Source: Sphingomonadales bacterium 39-57-19
GTDB taxonomy: Bacteria; Pseudomonadota; Alphaproteobacteria; Sphingomonadales; Sphingomonadaceae
Direction: 5' to 3'
Assembly (NCBI GenBank): GCA_002282385.1
Contig: NCJG01000014.1
Span: forward strand, 1 to 50,747
DNA: 50,747 nucleotides
In this document: positions 27,680-36,643 of the stretch, in pieces
Layout of the letters: every line of letters starts with the position of its first letter
Numbering within the stretch: the stretch's first letter is position 1
Made by a program: the position numbers and the translations under genes
The notes under the pieces: model-generated
What the model saw: the letters and a program-made list of their open reading frames with translations, nothing else
What the model was told of the DNA's origin: nothing
Databases searched by the model: none

Positions 27680-28471
27680 TCAGGCCGTTAAAGCCTCAAC
27701 CAAGGCCTTAACCTTTTTCTGCCGCCATTGCGGCAAGGGTGCGACCAGCCAATAGGCTTTATCGCTTTCTTTCGCATTGTCGACCGCACGTATTTTTCCG
27801 CTCGCCAAATCGGCTTCGGCCAAAAGCAACGGCACGGTGGCCCTGCCCAGCCCAATGGCGGCCGCGTCAATCGCAAGGCCCGCATCGGCGAGGCGAAGCG
27901 CAGCCACGCCGTCGGCCACAGGGCAATTGGGCCAGCTAATCGGTGTTTCCGCCCCGCCTTCGGGGGCAGCGACGGTCACATGCGCGCCAGCCGCCAGCTT
28001 GATACCTTCATGCTCGCCGGGGCCGGTGGCCAGCCGGATGGCAAGATCAAGATTGGCTTCGGTAAAATCGACATCCTCGTCCGCCGCCACCAAAGTGAAG
28101 CGCGTGTCGGGGTTCGCCTTGCTGAATGCCGCCAACCGCGCGGCCAGCCATTTTGCGGTAAAATCGCGTGGCGCAGCGATGGTCAGCGAATTGGATGATT
28201 GCCCCGCCTGCATCGCGCGGACCGACTCTTCGAACTGTAGGAAGCCAGCACGCAGGGCATCAAGGCCGTTTGTCGCTTCGTCCGTGAGCTCAAGCCCCTT
28301 GGGCGTCCGGCGGAAGAGAACGACGCCCAGCATATCTTCCAGCGCGCGGATCTGTTGACCGACGGCGGCTGGCGTCACCGCAAGTTCGTCCGCCGCCTTG
28401 GTAAAGCTTAAATGCCGCGCAGAAGCGTCCAGCACGCGCAGACCGTTCAAGGGCAGATGCGTACGCTTCAT
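27680..28471 (-). CDS. LysR family transcriptional regulator (GcvA-like)
   Basis: A 263-residue LysR-type regulator, about 35 residues shorter than usual. The N-terminal HTH is clear: LNGLRVLDASARHLSFTKAADELAVTPAAVGQQIRALE, a form typical of the GcvA subgroup. The effector domain begins SLTIAAPRDFTAKWLAARL near residue 95. It lies 7 bases after apaG and so is probably transcribed with metZ-apaG. It might respond to sulfur amino acids, but that is only suggested by position. Confidence 0.9.
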   Translation of the reverse strand: MKRTHLPLNGLRVLDASARHLSFTKAADELAVTPAAVGQQIRALEDMLGVVLFRRTPKGLELTDEATNGLDALRAGFLQFEESVRAMQAGQSSNSLTIAAPRDFTAKWLAARLAAFSKANPDTRFTLVAADEDVDFTEANLDLAIRLATGPGEHEGIKLAAGAHVTVAAPEGGAETPISWPNCPVADGVAALRLADAGLAIDAAAIGLGRATVPLLLAEADLASGKIRAVDNAKESDKAYWLVAPLPQWRQKKVKALVEALTA

Positions 28472-28478
28472 GCGATGC

Positions 28479-28889
28479 TCAACGCGCTATGGCCGGGGCG
28501 ACCAGCGTAAAGCGCGGAATTTCGGCGAGGAAAGTCGTGCCATTTTCGCGGATGAAACGATATTGCCCTTCCATCATGCCGCTGGGTGTCGGCAGTGGGC
28601 AGCCTGACACATAATCATGGCTTTCACCGGGCTTTAGCAAGGGCTGTTCGCCGACCACGCCATCGCCATCGACATGGTTGATTGTGCCGCGACCGTCGGT
28701 GATGCGCCAATGCCGCGTCATCAATTGCACGGGTTCATCGCCGCCATTTTCGATGCGGATATGATAAGACCAAAACCAGCGGCCTTGCGCCGGAGCCGAT
28801 TGTTCTTGCAGAAAATTGGGTGACACGCGGACGGTCACGCCCTCGGTCGTTGCGCTGACCGCAAAGAAGGAATCGAGGATGCTCGTCAC
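28479..28889 (-). CDS. apaG: ApaG domain protein
   Basis: Small protein with the ApaG immunoglobulin-like fold, historically tied to divalent cations and Ap4A; its exact function is unsettled. From the GTG at 28889 (VTSILDSFF) it has 136 residues, close to the family norm, and overlaps the metZ stop by 4 bases. Family sequence includes VTVRVSPNFLQEQS, RWFWSYHIRIENGG, LMTRHWRITDGRG and the C-terminal PSGMMEGQYRFIRENG. The longer frame to 29042 runs within metZ and is not used. Confidence 0.92.
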   Translation of the reverse strand: MTSILDSFFAVSATTEGVTVRVSPNFLQEQSAPAQGRWFWSYHIRIENGGDEPVQLMTRHWRITDGRGTINHVDGDGVVGEQPLLKPGESHDYVSGCPLPTPSGMMEGQYRFIRENGTTFLAEIPRFTLVAPAIAR

Positions 28890-30094
28890 AATCCCGCGGC
28901 CCTGAGCGCCTGATCCAGATCGTCGATCAGATCCGCAGGATCTTCCAAGCCGACATTGATGCGGATCATGCCTTCGCCAACACCCATGGCTTCGCGGCCT
29001 TCGGGGCCCATGCCGTGGTGGGTGGAGGACGCAGGGTGGCACATCAGGCTGCGCGCATCGCCGATATTGTTCGAAATATCGATCAGCTGCAGCGCATTGA
29101 GCAAGGCGTGCGCCTGCTTGCGGCCACCATCGACCTCAAATGCAAAAATCGGCCCGCACGCTTTCATCTGGCTCATGGCGAGCTCATGCTGCGGGTGGCT
29201 GGCAAGACCGGGATGCATGATATGCGGCACGCGGCCTTCCAGGAATTTGCCAACAAGCAGCGCGTTTTCCGACTGCCGCATCGCGCGCAGCTCCAGCGTT
29301 TCCAAACCCTTGTGCACAACCCACGCGTTGAATGGCGACAGATTGGGTCCAGTGTTGCGCTGGAACGGCAACAGCACGTCATCGATCCACTGTTGCGAAC
29401 CACAGACCGCGCCGGCAAGCACGCGGCCCTGCCCGTCCATCAGCTTCGTTGCGCTATAGGCGACAACATCTGCGCCATAATCCATGGGCCGCTGCAGCAC
29501 GCTGGTCGCAAAGGCGTTGTCGACTACCGTGGTGATGCCATGTTCTTTGGCGAGGCCGCAGACATAGGCCATGTCGACAATGTCCATCGTCGGGTTGGCG
29601 GGCGTTTCAAAGAAGAACACTTTGGTGTTCGGCTGAATCGCTGCTTTCCACGCATCATTGTCGCGGCTGTCGATCGTGGTCGTGCTGATGCCCCATTTGG
29701 GCAGCAACGTGTCCGTCAGCCAACGGCACGAACCAAAAGCTGCGCGCGCAGCGACCACATGGTCACCTTGCGACAATTGGCACAGCAACGCCGTTGTCAT
29801 CGCCGCCATGCCCGTGGCTTGCGCACGGCACGCCTCGGCCCCTTCCATCAGCGCAATGCGTTCCTCCAGCATTTGCACCGTCGGGTTTTGCAACCGCGAA
29901 TAGGTCATGCCGTCCTGCTCACCCGCAAAACGGGCGGCTACGGTTTCCGCATCATCATAGGTAAAGCCAGACGAGAGGAACAAAGCCTCCGACGTCTCGC
30001 CATGTTCGCTACGCCAGGTACCACCACGCACTGCCTGTGTGGCAGGACGCCAATGCCGAGTGATTTCGCGATTCTGGCCAGTCGTTTTCTTCAT
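28886..30094 (-). CDS. metZ: O-succinylhomoserine sulfhydrylase
   Basis: PLP enzyme making homocysteine from O-succinylhomoserine and sulfide in methionine synthesis. The 402-residue product belongs to the Cys/Met metabolism family. The PLP lysine is Lys217 in YSATKLMDGQGRV, and the phosphate region is ATGMAAMTTALL. The start TQAVRGGTWRSEHGETSEALFLSSGF and the ending TDLDQALRAAGL-like tail fit MetZ better than MetB. Coupled by overlap to apaG. The distinction from cystathionine gamma-synthase rests on remembered family features. Confidence 0.92.
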   Translation of the reverse strand: MKKTTGQNREITRHWRPATQAVRGGTWRSEHGETSEALFLSSGFTYDDAETVAARFAGEQDGMTYSRLQNPTVQMLEERIALMEGAEACRAQATGMAAMTTALLCQLSQGDHVVAARAAFGSCRWLTDTLLPKWGISTTTIDSRDNDAWKAAIQPNTKVFFFETPANPTMDIVDMAYVCGLAKEHGITTVVDNAFATSVLQRPMDYGADVVAYSATKLMDGQGRVLAGAVCGSQQWIDDVLLPFQRNTGPNLSPFNAWVVHKGLETLELRAMRQSENALLVGKFLEGRVPHIMHPGLASHPQHELAMSQMKACGPIFAFEVDGGRKQAHALLNALQLIDISNNIGDARSLMCHPASSTHHGMGPEGREAMGVGEGMIRINVGLEDPADLIDDLDQALRAAGL

Positions 30095-30153
30095 AAGTTC
30101 GCTTTTCGGGGACTAGAGGGGTTGCGTCAATAAGGAGATGTGATGGATGTTAC

Positions 30154-30270
30154 ACCGAAGCCCTGAGCAGCGCTTGCGCAGCGAGCGCGTCCGTCGAAGG
30201 GCGCGTGTCAACGCAAAGCCGCCCTTCGACTTTTCGCCGGTGCTACGCACCGTCGGCTCAGGGCTTCGGT
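30154..30270. repeat. Long nested inverted repeat between leuB and metZ
   Basis: Perfect 15-base outer arms ACCGAAGCCCTGAGC (30154-30168) and their complement (30256-30270) enclose perfect 11-base inner arms GTCGAAGGGCG (30193-30203) and CGCCCTTCGAC (30220-30230). The second half shares GCCCTTCGAC and GGCTCAGGG with the repeat at 31341-31420, so they belong to one family. It starts 60 bases before the metZ start and ends 2 bases from the leuB stop. Confidence 0.75.
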
Positions 30271-30272
30271 CA

Positions 30273-31319
30273 TTATGATAGCGCAGCCAACACCGCGTCG
30301 CCCATTTCGCTGGTGGACATCGTCCCACCAAGATCGGGCGAACGGGCACCCGCAGCAAGTGCTTTGGCGACCGCCGCGTCAATGCGGTCGGCCATTGCCG
30401 GCAAGTTGAGCGAGTAACGCAGCATCATCGCGGCGGACAAAATTGTCGCCAGCGGGTTCGCCTTGCCCTGCCCGGCAATATCCGGCGCACTGCCGTGGAT
30501 GGGCTCATACAGGCCCTTCTGATTGCTATCGAGCGAGGCGCTGGGCAGCATGCCAATCGAACCGGCGCACATGCTGGCCTGATCGGACAGGATATCGCCA
30601 AACAAATTGCCGGTGACGATCACGTCAAACTGGCCTGGGTTGCGCACCAGCTGCATCGCACAATTGTCGACATACATATGGCTGAGCGTGACTTGCGGAT
30701 ATTCGGCATGGGTTTCAATCACCACATCGCGCCACAGTTGCGAGGTTTCGAGCACATTGGCCTTGTCCACCGAGCATAATTTCTTGCCGCGCGCCATCGC
30801 GGTTTCAAAGCCGACGCGGGCAATGCGGCGCACTTCATCCTCATTATAGGACATGATGTCATAGCCTTCGCGCTTGCCATCGGCGGTTTTGCGCATGCCC
30901 TTTTCACCGAAATACACATCGCCATTCAATTCGCGCACGATGATCATGTCGATCTGTGTGGCCACTTCGGGACGAAGCGCGCTGGCGTCCGCCAGTTCGG
31001 GGAACAGGGTCGCGGGCCGCAAATTGGCAAATAAGGACAGTTCCTTGCGCAGCCCCAATATCGCCTGTTCGGGCCGCAAATGCCGTTCCAACGCATCGCA
31101 ATCGGGGTCGCCCACCGCGCCAAACAAAATCGCGTCAGCGCGCTTTGCAAGGTCCAGCGTTTCGGGGGGCAGCGGATGACCGGTCGCTTTATAGGCCGCG
31201 CCGCCAACCAGTGCTTCTTCAAAGGTCAATCCGTCAATTGCCAACGCGTCCAATACGCGCCGTGCTTGGGTGATGACTTCGGGACCAATTCCGTCCCCGG
31301 GTAATAAGGCAACTAACAA
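30273..31319 (-). CDS. leuB: 3-isopropylmalate dehydrogenase
   Basis: Oxidative decarboxylase of leucine synthesis. The product starts [11 protein letters not shown] and has the family motifs [11 protein letters not shown], the arginine-containing [25 protein letters not shown] and [13 protein letters not shown] choose a TTG start at 31319 (348 residues): AGGA lies 8 bases upstream and the protein then begins [10 protein letters not shown]; another TTG at 31334 is less likely and no ATG is near. An inverted repeat lies just upstream, another just downstream. Confidence 0.95.
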   Translation of the reverse strand: MLVALLPGDGIGPEVITQARRVLDALAIDGLTFEEALVGGAAYKATGHPLPPETLDLAKRADAILFGAVGDPDCDALERHLRPEQAILGLRKELSLFANLRPATLFPELADASALRPEVATQIDMIIVRELNGDVYFGEKGMRKTADGKREGYDIMSYNEDEVRRIARVGFETAMARGKKLCSVDKANVLETSQLWRDVVIETHAEYPQVTLSHMYVDNCAMQLVRNPGQFDVIVTGNLFGDILSDQASMCAGSIGMLPSASLDSNQKGLYEPIHGSAPDIAGQGKANPLATILSAAMMLRYSLNLPAMADRIDAAVAKALAAGARSPDLGGTMSTSEMGDAVLAALS

Positions 31320-31340
31320 GGCGGCATTCCTCAAAAGAAA

Positions 31341-31420
31341 CCGTAGTGCTGAGCCTGTCGAAGCACGCCTGTCGATATGGCGATGCCTTTAAGCGCCCTT
31401 CGACAGGCTCAGGGCCACGG
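31341..31420. repeat. Inverted repeat between recO and leuB
   Basis: Arms of 23 bases (31341-31363 and 31398-31420) match at 20 positions; the perfect core is TGAGCCTGTCGAAG / CTTCGACAGGCTCA. This is the well-known GCCTGTCGAAG...CTTCGACAGGC palindrome found repeatedly between genes in alphaproteobacteria, as far as I recall. It lies in the probable leuB leader. Confidence 0.75.
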
Positions 31421-31457
31421 TGTTGTAATCATGCCTCCCCTGCCAAGTGCAGCGCGG

Positions 31458-32048
31458 TTATGCAACTGCCCTTTTCAGGCGCTCCACCAACCGTTCGCGC
31501 GCGGCCATGACATCGGCGCGGCGGTCGCCCAGAACATGCGCGACCAAACGCTTTCGGTTTTGCGCCATCATCGCCACCGGCGCGCTGTCGGCGTCATAAT
31601 CTTCGGCATAGCCAAGTTCGGCCAGCAATAAGGTTTCATATTGCGCAATGGCCCCCGCCCAAACCCGTGCGGCAGGCGCCAGCTCAATCGCCGACAGCAA
31701 CCCGTCGCACGCGCTGTACACGCGGGGATAAGGCACGCCTTCGGCCAGCGTTGCCGCCGTCAGCGCGGTGACCCAGTCAATCGCCGCAATCGCCAACGGC
31801 TCGCCCAACAAATGCGCGCGGCTGTGCAGGGGTTCCGGCGTCAGGCGCGCCAACTGCCCCGTTATGCGTGTGCGCCATTCGCCGGTGATGACATTGCCGG
31901 GGATCAGCACAGGCCGCAATTGCCGCCCCCGCGCGCCTTGCACATAGCCCGCGAGCATGCCGTATTCTTCGGAAAACGCGCGCACGATGGCACCGGTTTC
32001 GCCGTGATTACGGACTGCACAAATGATCGCGGATGCCGTTATGTCCAT
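31458..32048 (-). CDS. recO: DNA repair protein RecO
   Basis: Recombination mediator that, with RecR, loads RecA on gapped DNA. The 196-residue product has the OB-fold start ASAIICAVRNHGETGAIVRAFSEEYGMLAGYVQGARG and the helical middle EPLAIAAIDWVTALTAATL. It is shorter than typical RecO (about 240) and lacks the CxxC zinc ligands seen in some homologues. The C-terminal helix RRADVMAARERLVERLKR is present. Identity is good. Confidence 0.9.
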   Translation of the reverse strand: MDITASAIICAVRNHGETGAIVRAFSEEYGMLAGYVQGARGRQLRPVLIPGNVITGEWRTRITGQLARLTPEPLHSRAHLLGEPLAIAAIDWVTALTAATLAEGVPYPRVYSACDGLLSAIELAPAARVWAGAIAQYETLLLAELGYAEDYDADSAPVAMMAQNRKRLVAHVLGDRRADVMAARERLVERLKRAVA

Positions 32049-32085
32049 GCGCCCTCATGCCAACACTGCCGCATGAGGGGAAGCT

Positions 32086-32406
32086 CTATCCTGCGTCGCT
32101 GTGTTCGCCGCTGATCATGAACAACGTCACGCCTGCATATTTTTCTGCGCCAGCTTCGAATAAAGGGTCGACTGCGAACGGCTGCTCGGTCAGTTTCAAA
32201 TCGTTGAGGCCAAGCAAATGAAACGCGCCCAGCTTTTTCTCACGCGGCGGCTCGCCATGCTTTTCCAGCGCAATCGCGTCGATAAACAGCGCGTTGTTCT
32301 TGGAATAGAGCACGTGTGGCGCAAGCTTCATCGCCACATTATTGTACGTGGCGGTCACACATTTTTTGAGCGCAATAGCCTCAAGCAGCAATTGGTTGGT
32401 CGTCAT
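32086..32406 (-). CDS. Small stand-alone WYL-like domain protein
   Basis: A 106-residue protein with no N-terminal DNA-binding domain. The sequence ATYNNVAMKLAPHVLYSKNNALFIDAIALE followed by LGAFHLLGLNDLKLTEQPF resembles the ligand-sensing WYL domain found at the C-terminus of many regulators (Pro-His-x-Leu and the LDRIxxl-like strand). No signal peptide or membrane segment. It lies 37 bases upstream of recO on the same strand. Function unknown; the WYL assignment is my reading and needs a profile search. Confidence 0.65.
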   Translation of the reverse strand: MTTNQLLLEAIALKKCVTATYNNVAMKLAPHVLYSKNNALFIDAIALEKHGEPPREKKLGAFHLLGLNDLKLTEQPFAVDPLFEAGAEKYAGVTLFMISGEHSDAG

Positions 32407-32477
32407 CGCCTTAGATTATCCGACCAACCAGCGCGCGCAAGTGAAAATTGTGCAGTGCAGCATTTTCATCAATGCGC

Positions 32478-33359
32478 TTACTTGGCATGTCCGGCGATCA
32501 AATCGACCATGCGGCCAACCTGCGACGGCGGCAGATCATGTGCCATTTCGTCGATGATCTCCAGTCGTGCGCCGGGGATGTGGCGGGCGATATCCTCGCT
32601 GCCTTCTTTGGGCACGAGCGGGTCAGCACCGCCATGCACAACAAGGGTCGGCACCTTAATCGTCTTGAGCCGGTCAACGCGGCTGCCATCGGCGATGATC
32701 GCCAGCAACTGCCGCCTGGTGCCAACCGGATAATAGCCCCGGTCGAACGCTTTGGCGGCCATTTCGGCGTGGGCATTTTCTGGGCGCGCCGGATCGGGGA
32801 AGGAAAACGCACTGACCAGCTCGGCTCCGAACGCGACAGCCTCCTCTCGGCTGGCGTCTGGCGGGCGCTTGACCATGAATTGGCGTTGGATATCGGCGCG
32901 CGCACCGGGAAGCCCAGCCTTGCCACTCGACGACATGATCGATGTCATGCTCAACGTCCGTTCGGGGTAGTTGGCCGCCATCAATTGGACGATCATCCCG
33001 CCCATCGACGCGCCGACCACATGCGCCTTGTCGATGCCCAGCGCATCCAGCAACCCAATGCCGTCTGCCGCCATGTCACCGAGCGTGTAAGGAACGCGCA
33101 CCGGCAGCCCTATTCGGGCCTTGAACATCGTCCAGACCAGATGGGGCGTCTTTGCCCCCTCCATCCGCTGCGACATGCCAACGTCGCGATTGTCATAATG
33201 GATGACGCGGTAGCCCTTGCTTACAAGGCCGTGAATAAACTCGTCGGGCCACGCAATCATCTGCGCACCAAGGCCCATGACGAGCAGGATGACCGGACCA
33301 TCGGCTGGGCCGTTTTCCTCATAATATAACTCGATATTGTTGGCGCGGATATTTGGCAT
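32478..33359 (-). CDS. Alpha/beta hydrolase
   Basis: A 293-residue cytoplasmic hydrolase. It has the oxyanion region VMGLGAQMIAWP, HYDNRDVGMSQ, the nucleophile elbow GASMGGMI (Ser about residue 120), the acid in HGGADPLVP and the histidine in EMAHDLPP. The pattern is like the esterases/3-oxoadipate enol-lactonase branch with a DNRDVG turn. Substrate cannot be told. It follows uvrC by 55 bases on the same strand. Confidence 0.88.
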   Translation of the reverse strand: MPNIRANNIELYYEENGPADGPVILLVMGLGAQMIAWPDEFIHGLVSKGYRVIHYDNRDVGMSQRMEGAKTPHLVWTMFKARIGLPVRVPYTLGDMAADGIGLLDALGIDKAHVVGASMGGMIVQLMAANYPERTLSMTSIMSSSGKAGLPGARADIQRQFMVKRPPDASREEAVAFGAELVSAFSFPDPARPENAHAEMAAKAFDRGYYPVGTRRQLLAIIADGSRVDRLKTIKVPTLVVHGGADPLVPKEGSEDIARHIPGARLEIIDEMAHDLPPSQVGRMVDLIAGHAK

Positions 33360-33414
33360 AAACTTCTCCCCTACCCGCCTTTCTAATCAGCTGCTGAACA
33401 ACTGCAAGGCCACA

Positions 33415-35352
33415 TCATCCGCCCGCGTGGTAGAAATCATACACGGTCTGCGCCACGGCGGCGGACACCCCCGGTGCTTTCTGCAAGTCTTCAAGGCTGG
33501 CATTACGCACCGCGCGCGCGGTGCCGAAATGCAGCAATAGGGCCTTTTTGCGCGAGGGCCCGATGCCGGGCACTTCATCTAGCGGGCTCACCGTTATGGC
33601 CTTGCTACGCTTCGCACGGTGCGCACCAATGGCATAACGGTGCACCTCATCGCGCAGGCGTTGCAGGTAGAACAGGACTGGCGCGTTCACCGGCAAGGTC
33701 AATTCACGTCCGTCGGGGAAGTGAAAAACTTCGCGGCCGTCGCGGCCATGATGCGGGCCTTTGGCAATGGCGATCAATGGCACGTCATCGACACCAATTT
33801 CCTCCAGCGCGGCCTTCACGCTGCTCATCTGCCCCTTGCCGCCGTCGATGAGCACAAGGTCAGGCCACTGCCCACTGTCGCGGTCGGGATCATCTTCCTG
33901 CGCGCGCGCAAAGCGGCGCTGGAACACCTCACGCATCATCGCAAAATCGTCGTCGGTCGCGGCCTGTTTGATGTTAAACTTGCGATACTGGCCCTTGATA
34001 AAGCCTTCGGGTCCGGCAACGACCATCGCGCCAAGCGCATTGCTGCCCTGAATATGGCTATTGTCGTAAATCTCGATCCGGCGGGGCGGTTCGGGCAGTT
34101 CAAACAGGTCCGCCACCTCTTGCAGCAACTTGCCCTGCGTCGTGCTCTCCGCCAGTCGCCGGTCCAACGCCTCTTCGGCGTTGCGCGTGGCCTGTTTGAC
34201 CAACCGCACGCGGTCACCACGCTGCGGCACGCTGATTTCAATCTTGCGCTCGGCACGTTCGGACAATGCCTCCGCCAACAGATCCGCTTCGGTCAATTCG
34301 CGGTCGAGCAATATGTTTTTGGCGGGCGCCACATCTTCGTAAAATTGCGCAAGGAAACTGGTGAACACCTCATCCTCGGTCATTTCGGCCACATGTGACG
34401 GGAAAAACGAACGATGCCCCCAATTTTGCCCGCCGCGAATGAAAAACGCCTGAATACCCATCACACCATTGCGGTGCGCCAAGGCAAAAATATCGGCATC
34501 GCCAACGCCCTGCGCGTTAATCGCCTGCGACCCTTGAATGAAGGTCAGCGCCTTCAACCGGTCGCGCAGCATGGCCGCACGTTCGAAATCGAGCGCTTCG
34601 GCCGCGCCCTCCATTTCCTTCGCCAGCTTTGCCTGCACATCAGAGGATTTGCCGTCGAGGAAGGATTTGGCATCGGCGACCAGACCGTCATAGGATTGGT
34701 CATCAATCCGGCCCACGCATGGCGCGGAGCAGCGCTTGATTTGATACAACAGGCATGGCCGGTCGCGATTGTTGAAAAAACTGTCCGAACAGCTGCGCAA
34801 CAGAAACAGCTTTTGCAGCGCATTCAGCGTCTGGTTGACCGACCCCGCGCTGGCAAAGGGGCCGTAATAATGCCCCTTGTTCCGCCGTGCACCGCGATGT
34901 TTCTGGATACGCGGGAATTTATGATCCGCGCGCAGCAGGATGAAGGGGAAGCTTTTGTCGTCGCGCAGCAGCACATTGTAAGCCGGGCGATAGCGCTTGA
35001 TCAGCTGCGCTTCCAACAACAGGGCCTCCGCCTCGCTATTGGTGGTCACAATCGTCATCGAACGTGTCAGCGCGACCATTCTGCGCAGGCGATTGGGCAA
35101 GCGGTCAATCTGCACATAATTGCCAACGCGGTTCTTCAACGCACGCGCCTTGCCGACATATAATATTTCGCCGCGCGCGTCGTGCATCCGGTACACGCCC
35201 GGTTTCAGCGGCAAGGTCTTCAGGACATTGCGGATGGCGGCTGTGCCGGTTTCGAGATCAGGTGTGTCCGCACCACGCACCGCATAGGTCGCCTGCTCCT
35301 CGTTAAAACGAGAAGCAGCATTGGGTTGATCGGGGCGGTCGGCTTTGGACAT
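33415..35352 (-). CDS. uvrC: UvrABC excinuclease subunit C
   Basis: Dual-incision nuclease of nucleotide excision repair. The 645-residue product has a short unusual N-terminal tail (about 45 residues) before the GIY-YIG domain (KPGVYRM ... ILYVGKARALKNR), the cysteine cluster LLYQIKRCSAPCVG, the UVR domain (LAKEMEGAAEALDFERAAMLRDRL), the RNase H-like C-nuclease (EIYDNSHIQGSNALGAMVV ... LVLIDGGKGQMSS) and the C-terminal helix-hairpin-helix pair (VPGIGPSRKKALLLHFG). Confidence 0.97.
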   Translation of the reverse strand: MSKADRPDQPNAASRFNEEQATYAVRGADTPDLETGTAAIRNVLKTLPLKPGVYRMHDARGEILYVGKARALKNRVGNYVQIDRLPNRLRRMVALTRSMTIVTTNSEAEALLLEAQLIKRYRPAYNVLLRDDKSFPFILLRADHKFPRIQKHRGARRNKGHYYGPFASAGSVNQTLNALQKLFLLRSCSDSFFNNRDRPCLLYQIKRCSAPCVGRIDDQSYDGLVADAKSFLDGKSSDVQAKLAKEMEGAAEALDFERAAMLRDRLKALTFIQGSQAINAQGVGDADIFALAHRNGVMGIQAFFIRGGQNWGHRSFFPSHVAEMTEDEVFTSFLAQFYEDVAPAKNILLDRELTEADLLAEALSERAERKIEISVPQRGDRVRLVKQATRNAEEALDRRLAESTTQGKLLQEVADLFELPEPPRRIEIYDNSHIQGSNALGAMVVAGPEGFIKGQYRKFNIKQAATDDDFAMMREVFQRRFARAQEDDPDRDSGQWPDLVLIDGGKGQMSSVKAALEEIGVDDVPLIAIAKGPHHGRDGREVFHFPDGRELTLPVNAPVLFYLQRLRDEVHRYAIGAHRAKRSKAITVSPLDEVPGIGPSRKKALLLHFGTARAVRNASLEDLQKAPGVSAAVAQTVYDFYHAGG

Positions 35353-35462
35353 GTCGGGGTGATGTAGGCAACGTCGGTGCGCTACACAATCTCATTCCCG
35401 CAAATGCGCGGCATGATTATATGTCGGAAGTTGTGCTCCCGCCTGCGCGGGAACCACCAAAC

Positions 35463-36098
35463 TTAGTTCAGCGAGGCGATCGATTGATCGATCAGGGCTG
35501 CGTCGGCCTTTGCATCATGATGCGCGGCGATCAATTGCGCTGCAGCAGCGGCGGCGGCACTTGCGGCCTTGTTGCGGACATCGGCAATTGCGGCGCGCTC
35601 GGCAGCAGCAATCTTTTCTTCAGCAGCCTTCGCACGGCGTTCGATCAATGCGGTCGCATCACTCTTTGCGCGGGCAACAATCTGCTTTGCTTCAGCTTCG
35701 GCAGAGGCCTTCATCGCATCGGCATCACGCGCCGCCTGCTTTGCCTTTGCTTCATACTCGACCTTGATATTTTCAGCTTCGGCACGCAGCGCGGTTGCTT
35801 GGTCCAGCTGCTGCTTAATGCCGGCAATCTGTCCGTCCAATGCGCCAGCGATCATCGCAGGCACTTTTTTCCAGATTGCCAAGATGATGACTGCAAGCAT
35901 CGCCAAAGCCACCAGCATCGAGGCGTCAAAGCCAAGAGCCGAAGGCGTGACATGCTCTTCTGCACCGCCATGCGCTTCGGTCGAAGCGTGCGCAGCGGTT
36001 TCAGCGGTAGGCGCCGCAGCGGGTGCGGCGACGTCTGCTGCTGGAGCAACGGCGATTGTTGCCGCTGCCGTGTCGGTGGATGCTGCTGGATTAGCCAT
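35463..36098 (-). CDS. atpF: ATP synthase F0 subunit b
   Basis: Peripheral-stalk subunit of F-type ATP synthase. The 211-residue product is unusual in having about 58 residues, very rich in Ala, Pro and Thr, before its single membrane helix (about 60-76, MLVALAMLAVIILAIWK). The rest is the usual charged coiled coil (residues about 85-170) and a short C-terminal part. The start overlaps the b' gene by 8 bases. The extension is predicted to lie in the periplasm; no downstream ATG fits better with the membrane helix. Confidence 0.9.
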   Translation of the reverse strand: MANPAASTDTAAATIAVAPAADVAAPAAAPTAETAAHASTEAHGGAEEHVTPSALGFDASMLVALAMLAVIILAIWKKVPAMIAGALDGQIAGIKQQLDQATALRAEAENIKVEYEAKAKQAARDADAMKASAEAEAKQIVARAKSDATALIERRAKAAEEKIAAAERAAIADVRNKAASAAAAAAAQLIAAHHDAKADAALIDQSIASLN

Positions 36099-36585
36099 TG
36101 GACATTACCGCCTTCACTGCTTTTGCGGCCTGGGCCGGGGTAACTTTCGCGCCCGAAACCTTGGCAACGATATCCGCAGCGGCGTCCGCAGCCACGGTTT
36201 CGATGCTGGCCATTGCCTTGGCGGTTGCCGCCGAAAGCGCGGCTTCCGCAGCGGCGAGCTTTACGCCCACTTCCGCATCGGCTTTCGCCAAACGGGCATC
36301 CGCGTCTTTGGCGCCCTTTGCTTTCGCATCGCTTGCCTTGGCTTGGGCCGCAGCCCGCGCAGCAGCAAGTCCTGCTTCGCCACTATCCCCCAGATCATCC
36401 GCTTCGGCACGCGCAAGCTCGGCAGCCGCAAGGTCGTCCGCAATCTTGCGATTACGTGCGTCCATCGTTGCTTCCACTTTTGGCAACATGCCATGACCGA
36501 TCGTAAAATAGACCAAGCCAAAGACAATCATCAGCCAAAAAAACTGTGATGCATAAGTTTCAAGAATCTGGGCAATTTGTGGCAT
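36091..36585 (-). CDS. ATP synthase F0 subunit b'
   Basis: The second, diverged b subunit typical of alphaproteobacteria and photosynthetic bacteria. The 164-residue product has an N-terminal membrane helix (SQFFWLMIVFGLVYFTI), the motif MLPKVEATMDARNRKIADDL, and a long Ala-rich coiled coil. It heterodimerises with b to form the stator stalk. It lies between atpE and atpF. Confidence 0.92.
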   Translation of the reverse strand: MPQIAQILETYASQFFWLMIVFGLVYFTIGHGMLPKVEATMDARNRKIADDLAAAELARAEADDLGDSGEAGLAAARAAAQAKASDAKAKGAKDADARLAKADAEVGVKLAAAEAALSAATAKAMASIETVAADAAADIVAKVSGAKVTPAQAAKAVKAVMSNG

Positions 36586-36643
36586 ATTACGCGCTCATCC
36601 TATTGAGGAAATGCCCCGGCGGTTGCCGGGGCGAAACCGTCAA

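Noticed and set aside
28890..29042. Upstream extension of apaG inside metZ
   Set aside because: The apaG family starts shortly before the conserved SFFAV; the GTG at 28889 has a normal 4-base overlap.
29015..30133. Plus-strand frame of 372 codons opposite metZ
   Set aside because: Shadow of a secure metabolic gene; composition Arg/His/Gln-rich, no motifs.
35569..36549. Plus-strand frame opposite the b and b' genes
   Set aside because: Ala-rich translation results from reading the complementary strand of Ala-rich coiled-coil genes.
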